Shown: in pieces, positions 8,834 to 16,221 of the stretch
Position numbering within the stretch: position 1 is the stretch's first letter
Layout of the letters: each line of letters opens with the position of its first letter
From: UBA2266 sp964406945
Lineage (GTDB): Bacteria > Planctomycetota > Phycisphaerae > Sedimentisphaerales > Anaerobacaceae
Direction: 5' to 3'
Assembly (NCBI GenBank): GCA_964406945.1
Contig: CAYOTO010000026.1
Span: forward strand, 1 to 42,773
Length of the DNA stretch: 42,773 nucleotides
Position numbers and translations under genes: made by a program
The notes under the pieces: generated by a model
Databases searched by the model: none
The model's input: only the letters and a program-made list of their open reading frames with translations
Told to the model about the DNA's origin: nothing

Positions 8834-10075
8834 ATGACATCCAGACTTGACAAACGGGTTTTGAAAAACGGCATGGTTGTTCTCGGCGAGCCAATGGAAG
8901 CGGTTTCTTCGGTTGCGTTCGATATCATGCTGCCGGCGGGGGAATCCATGCTCGAAGAAGGCTATTGCGGTGCGAGCAACGTTATCGCGGATTGGATCTT
9001 CCGCGGCGCCGCCGACCGGGACAGCAGGCAGCTCAGTGATGAGCTGGACGGCCTTGGCCTTCACAGACTCACTTCCACAAACAGCAGCCATATAACCGTC
9101 GGCTCGGCACTGGAAGCCGGCAATCTCGCAGCGGCCATCGACCTCTACGCCGATATAGTGTTAAAGCCCAGACTCGACTCCGAACAGTTCGAGCCGGCCA
9201 GGCAACTTGCGATGGACGCCGTTCACGGCCTGGACGATGACCCCCGCCAGAAGGTGATGCTCAAGCTGCGGGAGAATTTCTATCCGAAACCGCTTGGCCG
9301 CAATACCGTCGGCGATATGGACCAGCTCGCCGCGCTCACGCCCGATAAGACCCGCCAGATGATAAAGACACATTTCAATCTGTCGGATTCCATCTTCTGC
9401 ATGGCCGGAAAGTACGATTTCGAAGCGGTTTGCGAACAGCTTGAAAGGCTTTTCGAGATGCAGCAGCCGCCGGCTCCGGCACCGCCGCAGCCCGGAAGAA
9501 CGGGCGACAAATACACACATATCCAAAACGAAGGGGCGCAGGTTCACATAGGCCTGATGACCGGGACGGTAACCGTCAGCGACGATGACTATTACAACGC
9601 CCGCACGGCCATCGCCGTGCTTTCGGGCGGGATGAGCGCGAGATTGTTTACCGAGGTGCGGGAAAAACGCGGCCTGTGTTATGCCATCGGGGCCAGGTAC
9701 CACGGCCTGAAAACCGCCGCCGGAATTATGTGCTACGCCGGCACCGCACCGAACAGGGCCCAGGAGACACTGGATGTTATTATCGGCGAATTCGAGCGAC
9801 TAAGCGAGGGCATCAGCCCCGAGGAACTGGAGCGGGCCAAAGTCGGGTTGAAATCTTCGGTGATTCTGCAGAGCGAATCTTCGAGCAGCCGGGCCGGAGG
9901 TATCGGCGCAGACCATTACATGCTCGGCAGAGTCAGAAGCCTGGACGAGATAAAGAGCCGAATTGACGCCGCCACCGTCGACTCGGTGCTGAACTTTCTG
10001 CGAACCAGAGAGTTCGGCGATTTCACCGTTGTCACAATAGGACCGAGAGAACTTGCTGTTAAAAAGAGCGACTGA
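8834..10075 (+). CDS. M16 family peptidase, catalytically inactive subunit
   Basis: The 413-residue protein has the two-lobe fold of M16 (insulinase/processing-peptidase) proteins. The zinc site HxxEH is absent: residues 49-53 read NVIAD in the aligned position, so it should not cleave peptides alone. The second lobe keeps the substrate-binding R/Y motif (VREKRGLCYAIGARY, about 274-288). This is the pattern of the non-catalytic partner in heterodimeric M16 enzymes such as the mitochondrial processing peptidase alpha subunit. Its stop overlaps the start of the active subunit by one base (TGATG), which indicates coupled translation and a complex. No signal peptide is visible, so it is probably cytoplasmic. 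Confidence 0.88.
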   Translation: MTSRLDKRVLKNGMVVLGEPMEAVSSVAFDIMLPAGESMLEEGYCGASNVIADWIFRGAADRDSRQLSDELDGLGLHRLTSTNSSHITVGSALEAGNLAAAIDLYADIVLKPRLDSEQFEPARQLAMDAVHGLDDDPRQKVMLKLRENFYPKPLGRNTVGDMDQLAALTPDKTRQMIKTHFNLSDSIFCMAGKYDFEAVCEQLERLFEMQQPPAPAPPQPGRTGDKYTHIQNEGAQVHIGLMTGTVTVSDDDYYNARTAIAVLSGGMSARLFTEVREKRGLCYAIGARYHGLKTAAGIMCYAGTAPNRAQETLDVIIGEFERLSEGISPEELERAKVGLKSSVILQSESSSSRAGGIGADHYMLGRVRSLDEIKSRIDAATVDSVLNFLRTREFGDFTVVTIGPRELAVKKSD

Positions 10076-11298
10076 TGGAATTCAAGACTAAAACCCTGTC
10101 CAACGGCCTTACCCTCATAGGCGAGATAAACGAAAACGCCGAATCCGCGGCGGTCGGCTTCTTCGTCAAAACCGGATCGAGAGACGAAACGCCGGAAGTT
10201 AACGGCGTATCGCATTTTCTCGAGCACATGCTTTTCAAAGGCACCGAAAAACTCGGCCCACTGGAAGTCAACCGGGCATTCGATGACACAGGCGCCCAGT
10301 TCAACGCCTTCACGAGCGAGGAATGTACGGTCTACTATGCGGCCGTACTGCCGGAGTATCTGTCCCGGGTCATAGAGCTTTGGACGCAGCTCATGCGCCC
10401 GGCTCTGCGAGACGCCGATTTCGACATGGAAAAGAACGTGATCAAAGAAGAGATCGGCATGTACAAGGACATGCCCAGCTTCGATGTGATAGACCGCTGC
10501 AGGACGCTGCACTTCGGCGAGCATCCGTGCGGAAACAGCGTTCTCGGCAGCGAGCAGAGTATCGACGCATTGACCGCCGCCCAGATGCGGAGCTATTTCG
10601 AAAGCCGCTACGCCCCCAACAATATAGTCTTTGCATGTGCCGGCAATTTCGACTGCGACGCCGTATTCGATCAGGTCGAACAGGCCTGCGGCGACTGGGT
10701 ATCACATGATGCGCCCAGAGAGCTTACGCACTCGGCGGGAACCAAAGCAAAGCAGCGTGAGGAAAAAGCCGGCCTTGTCCGGGAGCATGTATGTCTGATA
10801 AGTCAGGGTGTTTCGGCACAGGACCCGCGAAGGTTCGCGGCTTACCTGCTGGCGAGCATTGCCGGCGACAGCCTCGGCTCCCGCTATTACTGGGAAATCG
10901 TCGACAAGGCGATGGCCGAAGAGGCGTCGATGCAGTTCGGGGCCATGGACGGAACCGGCGCTTTTTACACCTACGTTCGCTGCAGCAGCGAGAACACCTC
11001 CGGGGTTATGAACACCGTCGAACGCATACTCGCCGAGTTGAAACAGGGAGTCACTGAAGACGAGCTTGCAAAAGCCAAGAACAAGGTTCTCAGTTCGCTT
11101 GTTCTCAAAAACGAGTTATCGATGGGCCGGCTGGTGGATCTTGGCTTCAACTGGTTATACCTTGGCGCTTATCGGCCGGTCTCGGCGGACGTAGAGGACA
11201 TCAAAGCCGTCACCACAGGCGAGCTTCGGCAACTTGCCTGTGAGCTGAAATTGGACGATTTCACCCGTCTGGCGCTCGGGCCTGTCAGTTCGCAATAG
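10075..11298 (+). CDS. M16 family zinc metallopeptidase, catalytic subunit
   Basis: The 407-residue protein carries the inverted zinc motif HFLEH at residues 47-51 (GVSHFLEHMLFKGTEK), with a third ligand Glu at about 126 (NVIKEEIGMY). It should therefore hydrolyse peptides with Glu50 as general base. Its second lobe lacks the RGLxY motif; the aligned stretch reads EIVDKAMAEEASMQF. This complements the preceding subunit, which has RGLxY but no zinc site. The natural substrate is unknown; bacterial pairs degrade or trim peptides. No signal peptide is present. The family and pairing are secure. Confidence 0.93.
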   Translation: MEFKTKTLSNGLTLIGEINENAESAAVGFFVKTGSRDETPEVNGVSHFLEHMLFKGTEKLGPLEVNRAFDDTGAQFNAFTSEECTVYYAAVLPEYLSRVIELWTQLMRPALRDADFDMEKNVIKEEIGMYKDMPSFDVIDRCRTLHFGEHPCGNSVLGSEQSIDALTAAQMRSYFESRYAPNNIVFACAGNFDCDAVFDQVEQACGDWVSHDAPRELTHSAGTKAKQREEKAGLVREHVCLISQGVSAQDPRRFAAYLLASIAGDSLGSRYYWEIVDKAMAEEASMQFGAMDGTGAFYTYVRCSSENTSGVMNTVERILAELKQGVTEDELAKAKNKVLSSLVLKNELSMGRLVDLGFNWLYLGAYRPVSADVEDIKAVTTGELRQLACELKLDDFTRLALGPVSSQ

Positions 11299-11364
11299 AC
11301 CGCTCGAAGACTTATTTGCCGACGGCTCGCAGAAAACAGAACAGCGATATCAGGAGGACCAGGT

Positions 11365-13092
11365 ATGCAGACCAGACGCCAATTTCTAAAAAGAACAGGC
11401 GCGGCCGCCGGATTAATTTCGGTCGCCGGTTGGCGGCTCGCCGCAGCAGGACGCAGCCGGTCGAGAAAACCCAATGTGGTTCTGGTCATGACCGACGATC
11501 AGGGCTACTATGATCTTGGCTGTCACGGAAACGACGAGATCGACACACCGCATCTGGACCGCCTGTACAGCCAAAGCGTCCGATTGACCGACTTCCATGT
11601 CGATCCCACGTGTTCGCCTACTCGCGCGGCTCTGCTGACCGGCCGCTATTCAACCCGCACCGGCGTCTGGCACACTATTATGGGCCGATCCCTGCTGGAC
11701 AAAAATGAAGTTACGATAGCCGACGCCTTCAAGTTCGGCGGATACAGAACTGCAATATTCGGTAAATGGCATCTGGGCGACAATTACCCCTTCAGACCCC
11801 AGGACAGAGGCTTCGACGAGGTCCGCATCCATGCCGGCGGCGGGGTCGGACAGGGACCGGATTATTTCGGCAACGATTACTTTGACGACACTTATCTGCA
11901 TAATGGGACATGGAAGCCTCATAAAGGTTACTGCACGGACGTCTGGTTTGACAACGCGATGAAGTTCATGGCGGCCGACAATCAGCGGCCCTTCTTCTGC
12001 TATATTCCCACAAACGCCGCCCACGGTCCTTACAATGTCGCGGACAAATACAGCAAGCCCTACCGCGAGAAGGGCGTTCCCTCCGGCCGTGCCAATTTTT
12101 ACGGCATGATAACAAATATCGATGAAAATATGGGAAGGTTGATGGCTTTCCTGAAAGAACATCGCCTGGCGGAAAACACGATTGTCATTTTCATGACGGA
12201 TAACGGCACCTCGGCCGGTCCGAATGGTGATATGCGAGGCAAGAAAGGCTCCGAGTACGAAGGCGGCCATCGCGTACCGTTCTTCATTTATTGGCCCGGC
12301 ACAGACCTCAGTGGCGGCAGGGATGTCGAGCGACTTACCGCTCATATCGACGTCATGCCGACCCTGCTGGACCTTTGCGGGCTGAAGAAACCCCACGCGG
12401 TCGGGTTCGATGGCAAAAGCCTGGTTCCGCTGCTTCGTGGTCGACGATGGCCTGACCGTACACTTCTGGTTCACTCCCAGCGAATCGACCATCCTCGGAA
12501 GTGGCGCAAGAGCGCAGTTATGACGGATCGCTGGCGTCTGGTGAATGGCAAAGAACTGTATGACATCAAAGCCGACCCCGCTCAGAAGAAGAATATCGCC
12601 GGCGAGCATCCTGCGGTGGTTGAAGAACTGCGCGGCGAGTATGATAAATGGTGGCAAAGCCTCACGCCCGAGTTCGACAAGTACTGCCGCATAGTACTTG
12701 GCGGCGAGGAAAATCCGACCCGCCTGATGTCTCACGACTGGCATTGTGGCAATGTGCCGTGGAGCCAGGGGCATATACGCCGGGGAACGGCCAGCAACGG
12801 ATTCTGGGCCGTCCAGATCGCAGCGGACGGCGAATATGAATTCGATCTGCGGCGCTGGCCGATAGAAGTCGATGCACCCATTACCGCATCAATCCCGGGA
12901 GGCAAAGCAATCAAGGCTCGAACCGCAAAGCTCGCCGTTCAGGACATCGAGGTCAGCAAAGAAATACCGGCCGATGCAAGGGCCGTTACCTTCCGCGTGC
13001 AACTCAAGAAGGGCGATACGAAAGTGCAGACCTGGTTCGAAGGCGAAGGCCAATCCAGGGGTGCGTACTACGCGTATGTCCGCCGCGTTTAG
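11365..13092 (+). CDS. Tat-exported sulfatase (S1 family, arylsulfatase-like)
   Basis: The 575-residue product starts with a twin-arginine signal (TRRQFLKR then a hydrophobic run to about residue 28). The sulfatase core has the metal-binding MTDDQG (Asp44/45), the formylglycine signature CSPTRAALLTG (Cys83 as the residue to be oxidised), the FGKWHLGD block and a late DNGTSAGPNGDMRGKKG metal/substrate segment. About 110 residues after the core form a C-terminal beta-sandwich-like region often seen in planctomycete sulfatases. It should remove sulfate esters from polysaccharides in the periplasm or outside. AGGAGG precedes the ATG. A maturase (anSME or FGE) is not in the window. The exact substrate is unknown. 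Confidence 0.93.
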   Translation: MQTRRQFLKRTGAAAGLISVAGWRLAAAGRSRSRKPNVVLVMTDDQGYYDLGCHGNDEIDTPHLDRLYSQSVRLTDFHVDPTCSPTRAALLTGRYSTRTGVWHTIMGRSLLDKNEVTIADAFKFGGYRTAIFGKWHLGDNYPFRPQDRGFDEVRIHAGGGVGQGPDYFGNDYFDDTYLHNGTWKPHKGYCTDVWFDNAMKFMAADNQRPFFCYIPTNAAHGPYNVADKYSKPYREKGVPSGRANFYGMITNIDENMGRLMAFLKEHRLAENTIVIFMTDNGTSAGPNGDMRGKKGSEYEGGHRVPFFIYWPGTDLSGGRDVERLTAHIDVMPTLLDLCGLKKPHAVGFDGKSLVPLLRGRRWPDRTLLVHSQRIDHPRKWRKSAVMTDRWRLVNGKELYDIKADPAQKKNIAGEHPAVVEELRGEYDKWWQSLTPEFDKYCRIVLGGEENPTRLMSHDWHCGNVPWSQGHIRRGTASNGFWAVQIAADGEYEFDLRRWPIEVDAPITASIPGGKAIKARTAKLAVQDIEVSKEIPADARAVTFRVQLKKGDTKVQTWFEGEGQSRGAYYAYVRRV

Positions 13093-13125
13093 ATCTTGCG
13101 CATTCGCGGGTGCACGCATTGGCGC

Positions 13126-13154
13126 TTGATTGACAGGGTTTTCTCTGATACACT
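13126..13154 (+). promoter_or_regulatory. Sigma70-type promoter for the H1-like gene
   Basis: TTGATT (13126-13131) and TACACT (13149-13154) are separated by 17 bp, with a start site near 13161. That would leave a leader of only about 12 nt before ATG 13173, just enough for the AGGAGG ribosome site. Confidence 0.5.
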
Positions 13155-13172
13155 GGTAGGTACCAGGAGGTC

Positions 13173-13703
13173 ATGATTGTGGCTAAGGCCAAAAGCACAA
13201 GCAAAAAGAAGACCGGCAAAAAGAAAGCGTCGAAGAGCCGCAGCTCCACGGGCCGTAAATCCAAGAAGAAGACGGCTAAAAAATCCGCCAAAAAGAAGAG
13301 CACCGCCGCGAAAAAGAAAACGCGATCCAAGCGCAAAAGCTCCAGAAAGTCCGCCGTGAAGAAGAATGCCCGTAAAGCGGACGAGGAAAAAGACGACCAA
13401 CAGCAGTCAGGGAGGATTGTTGAAAAGATGGAAACTAAACGAGTTGAAGCGAATCAGGGGGATACCGAAATCCCCGAATTCGATTTGAATCAACAAATCA
13501 GAGCGCCGCAGCGCCAGGCAAGCAGCCGAAAGAGGAAGAAAAAACAATCCCCTCGCCCGCAAAGGGCCGCCACGGGCGCCCGGCAAGACGCTGTGCATAA
13601 ACGCCGGGTGGAACGCACTGCTCCGCAATCGTCGGCCAAGCAGAATATCATCGCGCAAATCGTCGCCAGAGATATACAGAATCTGCGAAAGAGCAGTCGT
13701 TGA
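13173..13703 (+). CDS. Lysine-rich histone H1-like basic protein
   Basis: The 176-residue protein is extremely basic. Residues 5-70 are almost only Lys, Ala, Ser, Arg and Thr in KKK/AKK/SKK patterns, like the C-terminal tail of histone H1 and bacterial AlgP/Hc1-type proteins. A short acidic patch (EEKDD) follows, then a less repetitive half with a second basic cluster (SSRKRKKKQSPRPQR) and a plausible helix at the end (QNIIAQIVARDIQNLRK). It probably binds nucleic acid through charge. A strong AGGAGG ends 2 bases before ATG 13173 and is better spaced (8 bases) for the in-frame GTG at 13179 (MAKAKST...), which may be the true start. Low complexity makes family assignment uncertain. Confidence 0.75.
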   Translation: MIVAKAKSTSKKKTGKKKASKSRSSTGRKSKKKTAKKSAKKKSTAAKKKTRSKRKSSRKSAVKKNARKADEEKDDQQQSGRIVEKMETKRVEANQGDTEIPEFDLNQQIRAPQRQASSRKRKKKQSPRPQRAATGARQDAVHKRRVERTAPQSSAKQNIIAQIVARDIQNLRKSSR

Positions 13704-14181
13704 AATCGCGTTTCTATGCGACACCGCGCAATTCATGCAGGTCCAGAGAACATCGCGTTGCGAATCAGCCGCTGGTTTAGAGCCTAATAGCACTTTGTTC
13801 CGAAAAAGTCCTATAAGGGGGTTCGCTGCGCATAGTCTCCAGGCCGCCGGGCATCTGCAAACGGTTACCCGGCAAGTCCCTCACCAAAATAAATCCTCAC
13901 AGTTGCCGCCCTAATGTATTTGGGTTTCCGTTTTTGCCGTAATTATCGGACCCAAGTCGCAGGCTGGCTTCGTTCGGCATTCGACCCGGTCATTTAATTC
14001 TTGACAGCATCGTGCCGATTCGAGGCTGTACGGTATCAAAGGTCGGAAAAGCGCCTGCCTTCGATGATATCCCGGCGGTATCACGAAAACGCCAATACCG
14101 GAAGGCTCGTGCATGCAGTCCATCCGGAATTCAGGACTGCTGACATAACGTAGGACCAGGCAGTAACAGCGAGCGATATAG
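13704..14181 (+). other. Intergenic region upstream of the TonB receptor operon
   Basis: This 478-base gap has no convincing gene. It contains a perfect -35 hexamer TTGACA at 14001-14006 without a good -10 at normal spacing, a GC-rich hairpin at about 13847-13874 (GCCGGG/CCCGGC), an inverted repeat CGGTAT/ATACCG at about 14076-14100, and a perfect 7-bp hairpin at 14115-14140. I tested by eye for cobalamin riboswitch motifs because TonB receptors follow, and did not find them. Confidence 0.4.
14115..14140 (+). promoter_or_regulatory. Hairpin in the leader of the TonB receptor operon
   Basis: GCAGTCC (14115-14121) and GGACTGC (14134-14140) form a perfect 7-bp inverted repeat with a 12-nt loop, ending 41 bases before the receptor ATG. 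It has no T-run, so it is not a terminator. It may be an operator or an RNA leader element. Confidence 0.3.
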
Positions 14182-16215
14182 ATGTCTGACTGTCAAACAA
14201 GATCGCACATTACGACAATATGGTCAATCGTGCTTATCACTCAAGTTCTTCCGTCTGCCGTGGTATGTGCGGCTGATTCGCCCGCCGGCGAATCGGACGA
14301 ACTCTTCGATATGTCTCTGGAAGAGCTTATGGAGGTCCCCGTTGTCGTATCCGCCTCGCGTCAGGCCCAGCCAATGGACGAACTTGCCGTGCCGGTTACC
14401 GTCATAACGGGCGAGGACATTCATTACAGCGGCTTGACCGACATCGCCGAACTGCTTCAGTTCGCTCCCGGCGTCGACGTGCTTCGGGTGGATCGAAACA
14501 GATATGCAGTGGGAATTCGCGGGCTGCACGAGATGTACTCGGACCGCGTTCTGACGCTGATCGACGGCAGACTTGCGGACGACCTGACCTCCGGCGGACC
14601 GCAGTTTTCGCGACTGCCCCTGCTGGTGGAGGACATAGAGAGGATCGAAATCGTCAGGGGTCCGGGCGGTGCGGCCTGGGGCGCTAATGCGTTCACCGGC
14701 GTAATAAACATCATCACAAAGGACCCGAGCGACTGCCGGGGCTGGTTCGGATCAACGAAATTCAACCATTTCGGCGACAGCTATTCACAAATCCGCTGGG
14801 GCGACAAGGCAGGCAAATGGCGATGGCGACAATCCGCCGGCTACGAAGATTTCGAGTCATCCGATGACGCCCTGCATGACGACAATTTCGTGTCGAATGA
14901 TTTCGCCCGCAACTGGCGATTTAACGGGGAAAGCATCTATCAGGCCAGCGACGATACGAAGGCGACACTCGGGTGGGGCTATTCGCATCAGAACACGGGA
15001 GATTTCGAATTCGGCGGACGTTCGCTGGGCAAAAACGGTCGAAACGACCTGCTTCGTGCATTTGCCAGACTCGATCACGCCTTCGAAGAGGATGTAACCG
15101 GCTATCTCCAGGTATTCAGCAATTATTCCAACATAAAAGATCCTTCCCTGATCGAATACACCGAAAACGAGAACAACCTGGAAGGTCAGATTAACTTCAA
15201 GCCCGCCGAGGACCATGAGATGAGCGTCGGCGGCAATCTGCGGTGGATACGCATAGATGGTGAGCGAACGAAAGATCCTCAGCAGTTCATCTACGGCGGA
15301 GTTCCCCTAAGCGAATACTGGGCCGGCGCATTCCTAATTGACCGCTGGCATACCACGGACAGGCTGACTCTGGAAGGTCAGCTTCGCACCGACTGGTATT
15401 CGGCCACGGAGACCGATTGGGCCGGGCGTTTTACCGCTCTCTACGGCCTTGACGAGGCTAAAGATCACATATTGAGACTTAGCTGGGCAAGGGCCTTCCG
15501 CGCTCCTGCGATATCCATTCGCCAGGGCCTCGCAAGACGCATCCCGCACCCGCTGGTTCCCGGAGCTTTCCTGCTGAACCTTATCAGGCCCAATAAGAAC
15601 CTCGAAAACGAAAGTTCCTATTCCCTCGAAGCCGGCTACACGGGAAAGCTCGCGCCTGGCTTGACACTTAGAGTTGACGGCTACTATCAGCGTTTTGAAA
15701 ACCTCATCGGTTTTGCCACCGTCCCGGATCCTCTGGCTCTGGGCCGGACGTTTTTTACAACGTCTAACATCGACGGCGCCGACTCGTGGGGAGCCGAAAC
15801 CGAACTGGCTATCGAAAACAAGACCAGCAGATTCTCGCTCTGGTATACGTACAACGATTTCGAAACGGACCGGGCCGGTCAGCCGTTGCGGGCCTATTTG
15901 CCCGCTCAGCACAAGGCCGGTCTCACCGCCCGATGGTTCCTGGACGATAACTGGACGATAAACACAAACTACCGTTTCGCTTCACGAACAGAAGGCAAAC
16001 ACGCCAACCCGCTCAACATCACAAGTCCGGGTCGGTCCCACAGAGTCGATCTGACCATTTCCAGGAAACTGCCTCAGTACAACGGCGAACTAATGTTCGG
16101 CGTATTGGACATTTTAAATACGGACAACGATCCCGTCTCGGCCGTAGGCGCGCTGACCGCCCACGAAACGCCGGGAAGAACCTACTTTTTACAGGCCCGG
16201 TTCAGATTCAAATAG
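14182..16215 (+). CDS. TonB-dependent outer-membrane receptor 1
   Basis: The 677-residue protein has a signal peptide (cleavage after VCA, about residue 30), a plug domain at about 60-170 (VTVITGEDI, the LLQFAPGV block, VLTLIDGR, IERIEIVRGPGGAAWGANAFTGVINIITK) and a 22-strand type barrel ending in the aromatic terminus RFRFK. It imports a ligand across the outer membrane with TonB-ExbBD energy. The plug resembles the BtuB/colicin I receptor group; the ligand is unknown. The motif LFDMSLEELMEV (residues 41-52) lies between signal and plug and recurs in the next receptor. It starts a four-gene unit with a second receptor, a YfiR-family protein and a hybrid kinase. Its Shine-Dalgarno is weak. 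Confidence 0.92.
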   Translation: MSDCQTRSHITTIWSIVLITQVLPSAVVCAADSPAGESDELFDMSLEELMEVPVVVSASRQAQPMDELAVPVTVITGEDIHYSGLTDIAELLQFAPGVDVLRVDRNRYAVGIRGLHEMYSDRVLTLIDGRLADDLTSGGPQFSRLPLLVEDIERIEIVRGPGGAAWGANAFTGVINIITKDPSDCRGWFGSTKFNHFGDSYSQIRWGDKAGKWRWRQSAGYEDFESSDDALHDDNFVSNDFARNWRFNGESIYQASDDTKATLGWGYSHQNTGDFEFGGRSLGKNGRNDLLRAFARLDHAFEEDVTGYLQVFSNYSNIKDPSLIEYTENENNLEGQINFKPAEDHEMSVGGNLRWIRIDGERTKDPQQFIYGGVPLSEYWAGAFLIDRWHTTDRLTLEGQLRTDWYSATETDWAGRFTALYGLDEAKDHILRLSWARAFRAPAISIRQGLARRIPHPLVPGAFLLNLIRPNKNLENESSYSLEAGYTGKLAPGLTLRVDGYYQRFENLIGFATVPDPLALGRTFFTTSNIDGADSWGAETELAIENKTSRFSLWYTYNDFETDRAGQPLRAYLPAQHKAGLTARWFLDDNWTINTNYRFASRTEGKHANPLNITSPGRSHRVDLTISRKLPQYNGELMFGVLDILNTDNDPVSAVGALTAHETPGRTYFLQARFRFK

Positions 16216-16221
16216 ACAACT

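Noticed and set aside
13189..13360. Tandem DNA repeat or CRISPR-like array in the AAG-rich stretch
   Set aside because: The repetition reflects Lys/Ala/Ser codons of the H1-like gene; there is no fixed repeat unit or spacer spacing.
14001..14034. Complete sigma70 promoter for the TonB receptor unit
   Set aside because: The -35 TTGACA is perfect but no acceptable -10 occurs at 16-18 bp, so it is not listed as a promoter.
13704..14181. Cobalamin riboswitch before the TonB receptors
   Set aside because: Neither the GCCACTG-type B12 box nor the AGxCAGGA core could be found on the plus strand.
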